Shown: piece by piece, positions 27,107 through 36,137 of the stretch
How the letters are laid out: every line of letters starts with the position of its first letter
Position numbering within the stretch: the first letter of the stretch is position 1
NCBI RefSeq assembly: GCF_011405515.1
Contig: NZ_AP022671.1
Location: 372,001 to 436,000, forward strand
From: Nitrospira sp. KM1
GTDB lineage: Bacteria; Nitrospirota; Nitrospiria; Nitrospirales; Nitrospiraceae
Direction: 5' to 3'
DNA: 64,000 nucleotides
Translations under genes and position numbers: made by a program
Notes under the pieces: generated by a model
What the model was told of the DNA's origin: nothing
The model's database searches: none
The model's input: the letters and a program-made list of their open reading frames with translations, nothing else

Positions 27107-27670
27107 TTACTCAGTGTGATTTCCAAGAACCATATTCACTTGCTCTGTCGTTGGCAACATTCCTGAGACACGGATAATCGGGCAAGACAAAGTTCTCATC
27201 CATTGCTCGTGCCTGGCGCGTGTCCGCAGATCGAGACGATCAGACTCATAGGCCGTTGCCCATTCCATAAAGGCAAGGTGTGTTTGGTACATATCTCCCC
27301 CGAGGGCAATGCGGTCACCAAAACGGAAATGTTCCCGCTGTTTAAGCCTTGCGAGACGCTCTGATTGCTCCAACGTGAGAAAGATCGCGAGAGTCAGTCT
27401 GGGTACGACGGCATCAGTTCCCCACTGATCCAGAGAGCCGCCAAGAATCCATTTTGGTGCTTGGGAATCCCTCGTGAGCATGGCAACCCGACCTGCAAGA
27501 GGACGCTTGGTTTGATATGGCGGTTCTGTGGGCATCCATAAATAGTCGTCAGTGTCGCGGTAAGGCAGGCAGAGCGCTTCGGCCAGTGCCTTGCTCAATG
27601 TTGTGACACCTGAGCCTGAAGCTCCGAAGACATGAATCCGAACGAGGTCCTTGGAATGGTTCATCTGCAT
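27107..27670 (-). CDS. P-loop nucleotide kinase-like protein
   Basis: A 187-residue ATP-binding protein. Walker A is GASGSGVTTLS (residues about 16-26), followed by LCLPYRDTDDYLW and a lid-type REHFRFGDRIALGG segment. The layout fits adenylate-kinase or topology-modulation (FlaR-like) proteins of the AAA_17/AAA_18 group. These phosphorylate small substrates; the substrate is not known. No clear binding site is visible at the ATG. It is divergent from the nitrilase gene. Confidence 0.85.
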   Translation of the reverse strand: MQMNHSKDLVRIHVFGASGSGVTTLSKALAEALCLPYRDTDDYLWMPTEPPYQTKRPLAGRVAMLTRDSQAPKWILGGSLDQWGTDAVVPRLTLAIFLTLEQSERLARLKQREHFRFGDRIALGGDMYQTHLAFMEWATAYESDRLDLRTRARHEQWMRTLSCPIIRVSGMLPTTEQVNMVLGNHTE

Positions 27671-27848
27671 AGGGCGGGGTAGACTTTAGCATACATACTC
27701 GACCGTAGACGGCGTTTTCTAACCGAGCACGCTTGTAATTGGCTATAATCGCTTACTCGGTTCAGTTTTGAAGCACGTTCACGAAAATGATCTTTTCTGT
27801 CCGAGCTGATCCTCTTTCAGCTCGGCGCTGCTGCTTTAACGTCGTCTC

Positions 27849-28592
27849 ATGCGTATTGCGGCCTTTCAACGCCATGCGATTTTCGACAACCTTGATCAGG
27901 TGTGTGACGTACTGGAACATGATCTTCGCTGGGCGGGGGATGAGGGCATTCAGATCGCCTTATTTCCTGAGACCTTTTTGCTTGGGCATTCCTACGATCC
28001 ACTGATCATTGCCGCACGGGCCGAAAGATTGGTCAACGGTGGGCTGGAAACACTCTGCTCTCGTCTTGCTTTCGCAGATCCGACAGTCATTGTCGGAGCA
28101 TTTGAACGGCAGGGTGAGGTCGTTACCAACAGCGCGTTTGTGATTGAAGGGGGTCGCGTCATGGGGCGATACGCCAAGGCTTGCCCAAATGAACCCGGAG
28201 TTGTCGCCGGCGCCGATTACCCCGTCTTTTGGCACTCGGGACTCTGTTATGGAATCAATATCTGTAACGATGCCAACCGACCGGCGATTGCTCAACGCCT
28301 TGCTGATCAGGGAGCAAATCTGATTCTCTATCCGCTCAATAACATGCTTCCGTCCGAGACAGCGACTCAGTGGCGCACAAGGAGCATCGAAACCCTTCAA
28401 GCCCGTGCACGGCAGACAAGGTGTTGGGTCGCCTCGGCTGACGTGACTGGTCGTCAGGGCAAATTGATGAACTACGGCTGCACGGCCATCATCAGACCTG
28501 ACGGCGAGATTGTTTCGCGGGCGCGCGAAGAGTGCGAGGACGTGGTCGTGTTTACCCTGCCGCCCATAACAACCAACCTGTACAAGTCGTGA
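27849..28592 (+). CDS. carbon-nitrogen hydrolase (nitrilase family)
   Basis: A 247-residue enzyme with the catalytic triad Glu41 (LFPETF), Lys110 (GRYAKA) and Cys139 (GINICNDANRP). This is the carbon-nitrogen hydrolase fold, so it cleaves amides or nitriles. Close to the length of short amidase members (~250-270). A TATAAT hexamer lies at 27744-27749, but no matching -35 is obvious and no good SD is seen before the ATG. It converges on the secreted protein at 28664. Confidence 0.92.
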   Translation: MRIAAFQRHAIFDNLDQVCDVLEHDLRWAGDEGIQIALFPETFLLGHSYDPLIIAARAERLVNGGLETLCSRLAFADPTVIVGAFERQGEVVTNSAFVIEGGRVMGRYAKACPNEPGVVAGADYPVFWHSGLCYGINICNDANRPAIAQRLADQGANLILYPLNNMLPSETATQWRTRSIETLQARARQTRCWVASADVTGRQGKLMNYGCTAIIRPDGEIVSRAREECEDVVVFTLPPITTNLYKS

Positions 28593-28663
28593 CTGAGTCA
28601 GAAGCGATCCGATAGCAAGCTTGATTATCGAAGCTGGGGTTGATTCCCGCTATAGAGACTCGT

Positions 28664-29083
28664 TCATTGTAGTGGCGTTTGATGTGTGCTGGCAGAGGTA
28701 TCGGCGCATCCCTCTTTCACAAACGCGGCTGTCTTATCTCGGACCTGTCGGAGCCTGTTTTCCTCTTCCTCGTTTCCTTGATTCCGAGAACCGACTATGG
28801 CCGCATCGAATTTGGCTATATTCGCGATGGCCTCTTTGCACTTGCGCTCTTTTATCAATCGAACATACTGCTCCAGAAGCTCGTGCTGCCTTGCATGAGT
28901 GTCCTCCCGACTCGATTTCTGCCCTGCAGTGGCCTCTAAGTTTTTTGTGGCTTCTACCAACTCCTTGGGAATCGGTCCTCCCTCTAAGGTCTTCATCACT
29001 TCATCAGCGCTATGCGCCATAACGCGAGAGGGGACATCGAGCGAGTAGCCCAAGAGGAGATACAACATGCAGAGGATTTTCAT
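28664..29083 (-). CDS. secreted helical protein, unknown
   Basis: A 139-residue protein with a signal peptide (MKILCMLYLLLGYSLDVPSRVMA). The mature part is highly charged and helical, with ARQHELLEQYVRLIKERKCKEAI, NEEEENRLRQVRDK and two cysteines that could pair. GAGG precedes the ATG. No family assigned. Confidence 0.65.
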   Translation of the reverse strand: MKILCMLYLLLGYSLDVPSRVMAHSADEVMKTLEGGPIPKELVEATKNLEATAGQKSSREDTHARQHELLEQYVRLIKERKCKEAIANIAKFDAAIVGSRNQGNEEEENRLRQVRDKTAAFVKEGCADTSASTHQTPLQ

Positions 29084-29183
29084 ATATTAGCCTCTTCCCT
29101 TGTCATTTTGACCTCACCTCCAGCTTTCTTGTACTTGAACACCACGGACTTACACCGGAGAGCACTGGAGATGAGAGACGTCA

Positions 29184-30710
29184 CTAGTAGACGCCAAAAA
29201 AAGTCTTATCAGTCACGAATAGCATTGTGAGCGGGAGCAGCTTGCTGAACCGCTTTGGAATCGTCTTGGGATAGTAATTCATGATCAACTCGTTTCCCGG
29301 CTCAGTCGTGATCGGTTGCCAAATGCGATATTCATATCGAATCGGCGAATAGTTTAACGTCTTTGTTTTGTCGTCGTAGTCAAACTGCCAATCCCAGCCG
29401 TCCATGAACTCGTCCATCGTTTCGTAACCGGCCCGGACATACGCGGGAAACGGATGGCTCGGATCGAACAGCTTGATTGTTTTGCCCGGTAGGTACGGAT
29501 GCTTGTATGTGCCTTCCAGCCACTTGCGCACGGCCGCTTTCCAATCTGCGGGCTTGCCGGTGTTTTTGGGCAACGGCATCGACTGTTTCTTTGGTCCCTG
29601 GGTGAACGGATCCCTATAATATGGAAACTTCTCGTTAATGAGGAACCTCCGTCGTGCAGAGGCTTTGGTCTTGATCACGGGCAACATGACCGGCGAGGGC
29701 AACGTAGGCGGATCTTTCGGCAGTTTCTTGCCGAGCACCGAATAGCGATGCTTGCGCATATCGCGCGGCACCCATGCCGCCCACGAGGTGGTTGGAACGT
29801 GCTTGCCGCTGCGCAAAGTAAAGCGTGGATCTTTCTTTTTTTCCGCAGCCTTGCTTTTGGCATCGAATAGCCCCAGCAGGGTCTTCCGGTCTTTGGCAGG
29901 CATCGGACAGTGCAATGTAAAGTCATATCCGAGATAAGCAATCGGGCCAGGTGGTGAGGCAATTTTGTCAGGCATAGCGAGAAACTTCGGCGCGATCAAC
30001 GTAATCTTTCCCCCGAGGGCCTCTTTCAATTTCTGCATGTATGGCACCTGCGCACCGACCGAACACCCGAGCAGCCTGAGTTCCGCGGGGCCGGCGCCAG
30101 CCGGACGCGGCTGCATCAAGTCCATATCGACGACCAGATACTTTTTGGCCACAGCTTCTTCGAGTGCTTCATAGCTCACCGACGCATCGACGCTCGTTCC
30201 GGCCGAAATCGTAATACGGAACGCTCCGCTGCTGGACGCATGGCCGACCACCATCAAATAGCGGATCGGATAGATGAACTCATCGCTGGTTGCGATGCCG
30301 CTCAAAAATCCGTCGAGGGTCATCATCGACGCATTTTGAATCACGACAGTCTTCGGTCGGGCGCTGACATAGTCTGCCATCAGATCATCGAACGTCGGTT
30401 TATAGCCACGCTTTTTCTTATCCGCCGCCGGCGTGGCTCCGGGAACAATCGCGTAGTCACGACAGTTTGTATTGGCTTCCTTCTGCATGGCGTCGGCACA
30501 GGGTTTCGGCGGCGGCGTCACGACACGAACCGTGTCGCCGGCACTGACACGGGTCTTTAGACCATCGAGCGGCAATTCTCGCTTGGTTCCAGCCTGAAGA
30601 ACTTTGACCCCGCCATATTGGATTAAAATCGGAATGCGCCATTGCATGACGCGGTTTCGGAGCAGGAACCGCGTCAGACGCGTATCGGACTGAACCAAGA
30701 AATCGGGCAT
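29184..30710 (-). CDS. protein with clan CD-like His/Cys pair
   Basis: A 508-residue protein without signal peptide; AAGG precedes the ATG. Residues 100-245 have hydrophobic strands followed by YLMVVGHASSSGAF (His157) and, 59 residues on, ELRLLGCSVGA (Cys216). Hydrophobic strand-G-H...G and strand-GC+.G at this spacing match the catalytic layout of clan CD (caspase, CHAT, DUF4347-like) peptidases. I cannot name a family. The C-terminal half is rich in lysine and proline, then aromatic residues (EFMDGWDWQFDYDD). It is the last gene of a three-gene operon, 56 bases after the 74-residue repeat protein. Peptidase activity is inferred. Confidence 0.6.
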   Translation of the reverse strand: MPDFLVQSDTRLTRFLLRNRVMQWRIPILIQYGGVKVLQAGTKRELPLDGLKTRVSAGDTVRVVTPPPKPCADAMQKEANTNCRDYAIVPGATPAADKKKRGYKPTFDDLMADYVSARPKTVVIQNASMMTLDGFLSGIATSDEFIYPIRYLMVVGHASSSGAFRITISAGTSVDASVSYEALEEAVAKKYLVVDMDLMQPRPAGAGPAELRLLGCSVGAQVPYMQKLKEALGGKITLIAPKFLAMPDKIASPPGPIAYLGYDFTLHCPMPAKDRKTLLGLFDAKSKAAEKKKDPRFTLRSGKHVPTTSWAAWVPRDMRKHRYSVLGKKLPKDPPTLPSPVMLPVIKTKASARRRFLINEKFPYYRDPFTQGPKKQSMPLPKNTGKPADWKAAVRKWLEGTYKHPYLPGKTIKLFDPSHPFPAYVRAGYETMDEFMDGWDWQFDYDDKTKTLNYSPIRYEYRIWQPITTEPGNELIMNYYPKTIPKRFSKLLPLTMLFVTDKTFFGVY

Positions 30711-30766
30711 AGCGGCCTTGTGTGCGACGGTGCAAAACGGCGTTGCGCGGGTGAGAATCTATCGGC

Positions 30767-30991
30767 TCATCCGGTCAGATCGAAGGCTACCCGGCCGGGT
30801 GCAAGCGCCGCCAATTCCACGAGCAAGGCTGCGCTTAACGCCGAGCAATCCTTGATGGTCAGCGATCCGCCGCCGGCTGCGGCCGCCGTGCATAGCGCGC
30901 GCAATTGCACGACCGTCATCGATGGAGCTTCGACAACCAAGCCGCCACCGGCCGAGAGAATCGCCTTCAGTTGTTCGTGCGTGAGGATCAT
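30767..30991 (-). CDS. triple helix-strand repeat microprotein B
   Basis: A 74-residue protein, again three repeats of ~24 residues: LTHEQLKAILSAGGGLVVE, TVVQLRALCTAAAAGGGSLTI, and ALSAALLVELAALAPGRVAFDL. Each is helix-strand with the pattern L..L..I...GGGL.I. The same design is seen in the 67-residue protein at 14400-14603. Here it is the middle gene of an operon (53-base gap upstream, 56-base gap downstream), which ties the family to the large GspG-tailed protein. The binding site is a weak GGGG. Confidence 0.7.
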   Translation of the reverse strand: MILTHEQLKAILSAGGGLVVEAPSMTVVQLRALCTAAAAGGGSLTIKDCSALSAALLVELAALAPGRVAFDLTG

Positions 30992-31044
30992 CGAGCGCCC
31001 CGGCCGAGGTCACCGTATATCAATGAAGCGTGCGTCTGCCTCCT

Positions 31045-34000
31045 TCATGCGATCTCCGCGCTCGGCTGGGGCGGCACGATGTTCGGCGGATTGACCGTAA
31101 CGCCGATGTCCATCGCACCGGTTGGTGTGTACTCAAACCAGGTGGAGATCAGCGAGGCCTCGGCATTTGCCGAGATGTCGGCGTTTTTGTCCGCGCCCCC
31201 CGGCACCCCGTCAGCGCCAAAGCAAATCAGGTCGTAGTCCCCGCTGTCGCCTGGGCATTTGTAGTAGTAGTCATGCCCCCAGGTCACATCGGTGGCCGGT
31301 ACGCTCGTATAAGTCGACAGCAAGGCCTCTTGCGGTGTCGCCGGATCCAAGGCGAGTTGTTGATTGTTGGCCTGCGTGTTGTAGTCGTTGATGCCATTGT
31401 ACGTGGTGCCATTGATGACAACCGGACCGTCCAAGAAAGCCGTCAGCGCAGCCACTGGAATCGTGTTCCCGGTGAGTCCGGCTGGAAAACTTCCCGTCGC
31501 CGCCTTGCAGGCGTTCAGCAACTGAATCATATATTGCATCTCGCGCCAGACGCGGCGTTGTTCAAGAAAGAGCAGAGGGCGCGCGTTCTGCTCGGGGTTC
31601 GCCGGTGGAAACCCGGGGTAGTTGGTGTTGGCGAAATTCTGAATCTCCTGCGCGATCGTCACATAGGGGTGCGGCCCCGGCAGGGAACCGAATGAACCGG
31701 ATTCTATTAAGCTAGTAAAACTTGACTCAAAACCGGATCGAATCGTCAACACGACGCGTGCCGCGCCGGAGCGGAGAAACATGCGGTGTGTCGGATCGGG
31801 ATGATACAGAAACTTCTTGAAGTCCCACAGTTTGTTGTCATCCCAGAAGTAGGGATAGGTGAAGTACAGGACGTTCTCCCACTCGATCGCGTTATGCAAA
31901 TACTTGATGAATTCGCCGCGCTCCAGCACGCTTATCCACTCGGCTTCGGTCAGACGGTTGGGATCCAGCACATCGCCGACACCCGGATGGCTGGCATCGC
32001 TGCCGAACAGCCCTGACAGGTTGAACGGCACCAGATAAAATTGCGGTCCCAGCAGCCACCGCAATACCCCTTTCATGATTTCCTCGCGCTCCATGCGGCG
32101 CAAAGTCAATGCGTCGAAGTCGGCGATCTGCTGTGTCAGCTTCGCCTGCTCGTCACGGTAGTTTTGAAGATTTTTGTTGTACTGCTCTTCCGCAGCCTGA
32201 CGAATCTGCCCCCAAACTTGGAGCCGCCAGTCGAGCAGCACCTGCACCTTCGGCCGGCAAATGAACGTGATGTTGATCGCATAGTTGTAGACATACTGAT
32301 ACATGAAGTCGATCGACAGATGTCCGGACATGCCGATCAGCCTGTTTAAACCCGCGCTCAAAGTTTCGCTGCCGAGCATCAATAAAAACGAGCGTGTATC
32401 ACCCTCATTTCTTTGGTAGTTCAATTCGAACTGCACCGTATAGATGTAGTAGTTCTCGTCGATGTCGAAGTCGATCGAATCAAAGTGCACGTTGTCGTAG
32501 TCGTTGACCGGTTGTGTCTCTTTGTGCACGTTGACCCATTTGCGCGCTTCGGGCGGCGCGGTCACCGCGGCATTGTATTGGGCGGCGAGCGTGTCGTAGT
32601 TCGAAATCAAATGCGGGTCGGTCGCCAGCGAGTTGTAATAGATCGCCGTCAGCGGCAGCGTGAAGCTAAACGGTGTGCCGATCAATGCATCGAGCTTTTT
32701 GACGTCTTCAACCAGTCTGACGATGCCGGCTCCGGGGTTCGGAATGACGATGTCGTAGGTCATTCTCAGCCCGTAGCGCAAGAGATCGACCTTCCACTTG
32801 CGCGCCAACTGAAAATAATCGATGCGCATCGTGTCGGTTGCGCTTGGGTTCGAAATCACGCGCACCGACTGGTCTTCGCTGCCGACCACCGAGCTTACTT
32901 TAAACGTCACTTTGTGATCTTTTTTCGTACGGGCCGAAGCCTTCTTCGTAATCTCCATGCTGTGATTCCGGCTGTCCTTCTTCGACCGGGTATCGTTCGA
33001 TGTCGCCGAATAGCCGAAGTTGGTGCTCAGCGTGACCGCGCCATAACTGGCCGACAGCGAGGCGCCGACATTGAGCGCGGTCGCATGTTGCGACTGCGAG
33101 TCGGTCGACATCGCGATGTCATTCTTCTCGGCCACCCCCTGTTCGCTGTAGCCCTCGAAGAAATCTTGCACGATGTCTTCAAATTCGCGCTCCGTGATCG
33201 ACCATTCTTTATGACTGATATTGACCGTCTCGCCGGGCGCCAGCGGCACCGAATTCGCCAACTCGCCGCGCTCGACGCCGGCGGGGCACATCTCGACGCG
33301 CTCCAGATGAAGATTGCCGACCGGTTCCACCATCATGCGCGACTGGAAGCCGTTGATCGCCCCGCCCACCGAAGTGGGGTTGAGTACCGTCGCAAACACG
33401 CTCTGTAACGTGCCAAGCAGCGCAGGAACATTGCCGGCCGCGGCACGCTCATCGAGCGTGACACCGAGATACGGCTGCAGTTGTTGTGCAAGACTCGAAA
33501 ACAAGCGCGGATGCGCCTTTTCCGCCCATCCGATGGCGGCCGCATTCGATGGCTGATAACTTGCCCCTGCATCGGCCGCCAACGACGACGAGAACGCCTC
33601 GGGTAGGGGACGCGATTCGTCGATCGTGATCGAGACGGTTTGCCCGCGCAGTTCCAGCTTGCTCTTTGCGCCGGCAGTCTTGGTCCGTGCCGATGACGGT
33701 GCCTTGGCTGCGGCAAGCGGTGTGACGCTTGTGATGATCGGCAGGCCGTTGGCCGATTCGCCCGTTTGCACGGTCGCGCCCTTGGGATCCGCCGTCTTCC
33801 GTGCTGTCGGTGAACCGGTATTTCCCTCCGACGGCACAACCAGCGCGGCGCGATAGGCGACGACGATTTCTGCGACAGATTTCGTGATCGACTCCACCAT
33901 CTGCGCGCGATAAGCCGCCAGTTGTTGCGCGATCGCGATCAAGGTGGCCGGCGCAATCGCGGCGAACAGCGCGGCACTATTCAGTGTGGAAGTGCCGGTC

Positions 34001-34275
34001 TGATCGGCAATCAACCGAGCGATCGCCTTATACGCCTCGGGTAGTTGAGCCTGATGCTCAGCCGTGAGTGATGATGTGATTGCAGCTGATTGCCTGGGTA
34101 ATGCCGCCAATTCGGGTGCAACGATCCGCAGCGCCTGCACAAAAGCGGCTTTTTCAACTGCGCGGGTTAAATGAGCAGTCGGCGGTGCGCTGCGCACATC
34201 GCCGGTCTGTGCGGGACTGATCTGGCAATATGTTGCTTTATAACTCGTGCGCTGTGCATTTCTGAGCGGGGCCAT
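31045..34275 (-). CDS. 1076-residue protein with GspG-like C-terminus
   Basis: A very large protein with no signal peptide or transmembrane segment. Residues 1-200 are Ala-rich and partly disordered. Residues about 315-510 form a distinct region (NLHLERVEMCPAGVERGELA, NISHKEWSITEREFEDIV, then a Ser/Thr/Asn-rich beta part, then RKWKVDLLRYGLRMTYDI). The middle has coiled-coil (about 685-735) and aromatic segments. Residues 998-1034 read WGHDYYYKCPGDSGDYDLICFGADGVPGG..NADI. This is the hallmark of the GspG major pseudopilin C-terminal domain with its calcium-binding loop. No prepilin helix is present. GAGGAG lies before the ATG. First gene of the operon with the microprotein and clan CD-like gene. 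I do not recognise the rest of the protein. Confidence 0.75.
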   Translation of the reverse strand: MAPLRNAQRTSYKATYCQISPAQTGDVRSAPPTAHLTRAVEKAAFVQALRIVAPELAALPRQSAAITSSLTAEHQAQLPEAYKAIARLIADQTGTSTLNSAALFAAIAPATLIAIAQQLAAYRAQMVESITKSVAEIVVAYRAALVVPSEGNTGSPTARKTADPKGATVQTGESANGLPIITSVTPLAAAKAPSSARTKTAGAKSKLELRGQTVSITIDESRPLPEAFSSSLAADAGASYQPSNAAAIGWAEKAHPRLFSSLAQQLQPYLGVTLDERAAAGNVPALLGTLQSVFATVLNPTSVGGAINGFQSRMMVEPVGNLHLERVEMCPAGVERGELANSVPLAPGETVNISHKEWSITEREFEDIVQDFFEGYSEQGVAEKNDIAMSTDSQSQHATALNVGASLSASYGAVTLSTNFGYSATSNDTRSKKDSRNHSMEITKKASARTKKDHKVTFKVSSVVGSEDQSVRVISNPSATDTMRIDYFQLARKWKVDLLRYGLRMTYDIVIPNPGAGIVRLVEDVKKLDALIGTPFSFTLPLTAIYYNSLATDPHLISNYDTLAAQYNAAVTAPPEARKWVNVHKETQPVNDYDNVHFDSIDFDIDENYYIYTVQFELNYQRNEGDTRSFLLMLGSETLSAGLNRLIGMSGHLSIDFMYQYVYNYAINITFICRPKVQVLLDWRLQVWGQIRQAAEEQYNKNLQNYRDEQAKLTQQIADFDALTLRRMEREEIMKGVLRWLLGPQFYLVPFNLSGLFGSDASHPGVGDVLDPNRLTEAEWISVLERGEFIKYLHNAIEWENVLYFTYPYFWDDNKLWDFKKFLYHPDPTHRMFLRSGAARVVLTIRSGFESSFTSLIESGSFGSLPGPHPYVTIAQEIQNFANTNYPGFPPANPEQNARPLLFLEQRRVWREMQYMIQLLNACKAATGSFPAGLTGNTIPVAALTAFLDGPVVINGTTYNGINDYNTQANNQQLALDPATPQEALLSTYTSVPATDVTWGHDYYYKCPGDSGDYDLICFGADGVPGGADKNADISANAEASLISTWFEYTPTGAMDIGVTVNPPNIVPPQPSAEIA

Positions 34276-34632
34276 AAATCCAGTCTCCTCAAAAAACCGT
34301 ATCGACTTTTGTCGAGTATAGAGATGTCAGAGGCATCATGTCCGTCATGTTTGTAATAGGCCTGCGCAACGAATGGCAAGTCCGAAAATGGCCCTGGTGC
34401 ATCAAAGGGACAGATGTGCGATGGCGCTCAGAACTTCTTGGTGCAGGGGTAGAGATGTCGGGCACTTCGGTTCTAGATCCTCCCCCGGGATAGGAAGCTG
34501 AGATACAATTGCCATTCATTTGAAGCAATGTTCAGGTTGACGTAATACGGGTGTTCGTCATCGTGTGTCAAGCGAACAAGCCGTGCTATATTCCGTCGGA
34601 CGTCTGCCTTTGCGGCTGGAGTCACGGACTCA
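34276..34632. other. intergenic, no supported gene
   Basis: About 357 bases upstream of the large GspG-tailed protein and the divergent phosphotransferase gene. A 63-codon minus-strand frame (34473-34664) overlaps the start of the phosphotransferase and is not accepted. No promoter pair recognised. Confidence 0.5.
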
Positions 34633-35634
34633 TTGGCCAGGATCACCAAATACGTCCCGATCATTTCCTCGACGCTGGCCGGTCAGACGCTCCTTGATCG
34701 ATTGCTTCCTGATTATTCTATTGAGCGACCGGTTGAATGCACATTTCTGTATCAGGGCTGCAACGATACGTATGCCGTCAGGACCGCGAATGGTCCATCC
34801 TATGTGCTTCGAGTTTATCGCCATGGATGGCGAACTTTTCCGGACATTTCATATGAAATCGACGCGCTCCTCCACTTAGTCCGCAAAGGGGTATCAGTCT
34901 CACGGCCCATTCCGGCCACGGACGGACGGATCATTCGTGAGCTACCGACTCTCGAAGGAAATCGCTATGCCGTGCTGTTTACTTATGCAGCCGGACAAGA
35001 GTTGTCGTTCAAGAACCATGAGCCGCGACATTTGGGCCGGGCATTGGGAACGCTGCATCACTCTATGGATGATTTTTACAGTCCACATCGTCGTGCGATG
35101 ATCGACTGGGACCATCTCATCGACATCCCGCTGAAGCGCCTTGAACCACTATTCACTCATCGGCGCAAAGATTGGATGTATGTACGGAGGCTCTCTGAAA
35201 GATTGCGACATGAGATAGACGGCCTTGTTCTCAGGGATCAAGGGTTTTGTCATGGAGATGTTCATGAATGGAACGTCCATATTTCAAACTCGAAAGCCAT
35301 AACGTTTTTCGATTTCGATCTCTGCGGCATCGGATGGCGTGCCTATGATCTGGCTACACTTCGATGGAGCGCGAGATGGGCGGCACGAGAAACAAAAGTC
35401 TGGGGAACTTTTCTAAAAGGATATCGGGAAAGACGCGCACTCCCTCCCGCAGACCTCAGGGCTGTTCCGCTGTTCATCGGCATCCGTCATGTCTGGTTGA
35501 TGGGGCACCACGCAGGGGAAACACAATATCGAGGACAGGCAATATTCAGAGACCTTCACATTGATCGCCATCTCACTTTCCTGCGGGGCTGCGAGAAGGA
35601 CTATCTGCGACGCCGGACCGGCGCTCGCCGGTGA
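34633..35634 (+). CDS. APH/SrkA-type phosphotransferase
   Basis: A 333-residue kinase-fold protein. The P-loop region (LYQGCNDTYAVRT, SYVLRVYR) and catalytic loop FCHGDVHEWN (about 205-214; HGD.H..N, Brenner motif) lead to FFDFDLCG, the metal-binding DFD. This is the aminoglycoside/choline kinase-like superfamily, closest to SrkA (stress-response Ser/Thr kinase). It probably phosphorylates a protein or small molecule in the cytoplasm. Start is a TTG with GGAG eleven bases upstream; the next in-frame start would cut into the domain. Confidence 0.85.
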   Translation: MARITKYVPIISSTLAGQTLLDRLLPDYSIERPVECTFLYQGCNDTYAVRTANGPSYVLRVYRHGWRTFPDISYEIDALLHLVRKGVSVSRPIPATDGRIIRELPTLEGNRYAVLFTYAAGQELSFKNHEPRHLGRALGTLHHSMDDFYSPHRRAMIDWDHLIDIPLKRLEPLFTHRRKDWMYVRRLSERLRHEIDGLVLRDQGFCHGDVHEWNVHISNSKAITFFDFDLCGIGWRAYDLATLRWSARWAARETKVWGTFLKGYRERRALPPADLRAVPLFIGIRHVWLMGHHAGETQYRGQAIFRDLHIDRHLTFLRGCEKDYLRRRTGARR

Positions 35635-36137
35635 TGGAGAAACTCTCTTCGTTGGCCGACTAAATAGCTGTGCCGTCATGCTTATCCGGAAAGGTAAATC
35701 ACGACTGCACGGGGCAAAAAAGTGAGCGCTAGATCGTTTCATCCGCGGACGTGAATATCGGAGAGACTACGCCTGAATGACCCGCGGACTTGGAAGCTGT
35801 AACCCCAGATGCGCAGATTCGAAAAACGAGAAATACGACCAGTTAATCTTTATGATGATAGAGTGCTTATATCATAGTGTAATCACTGACAAATATTGAC
35901 TGCTGTATGCGATGGTTTAAGATCATGACACACTACGAATCCGCTACCAACCGTGACCCAAAATACTACCATCGAAGCCAATTCCTCCATTTAGACCGAT
36001 CTTCTCGGCGTCACCTACGATCTATTTCACCGAGTGATAGGTAGACGCCGTCGAACTCTCCTCTTGCCTGGCCTCTTGTCCTAGGGTATGAAACGCCGGA
36101 TGCATTGCAGGATTTTCTCGCCTGAGAGGTTCTCTGC
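35635..36137. other. intergenic with tRNA-Arg flank remnant
   Basis: About 500 bases, partly AT-rich, with no gene. It holds the degenerate copy of sequence flanking the tRNA-Arg gene described in the next entry. No other structure stands out. Confidence 0.5.
35751..35810 (-). repeat. degenerate tRNA-Arg 3' flank copy
   Basis: 35751-35787 matches the downstream flank of tRNA-Arg (48427-48463) at about 30 of 37 positions, including GGAGAG and CTACGCCT. 35788-35810 (ACTTGGAAGCTGTAACCCCAG) matches the tRNA's T-arm and variable region but lacks the intervening bases. It looks like a decayed attachment-site copy. Confidence 0.55.

Noticed and set aside
26936-27166. 76-codon plus-strand frame
   Set aside because: Starts with TTG and no SD, overlaps the minus-strand kinase gene, and has no recognisable domain.
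32413-33408. 331-codon plus-strand frame opposite the GspG-tailed gene
   Set aside because: Antisense to the large gene, with heavy Arg/Val/His composition and no binding site.
34473-34664. 63-residue minus-strand frame with protein-like composition
   Set aside because: It overlaps the start of the phosphotransferase, whose N-terminus is needed for the fold, and its GAGGAA is only two bases from the ATG.
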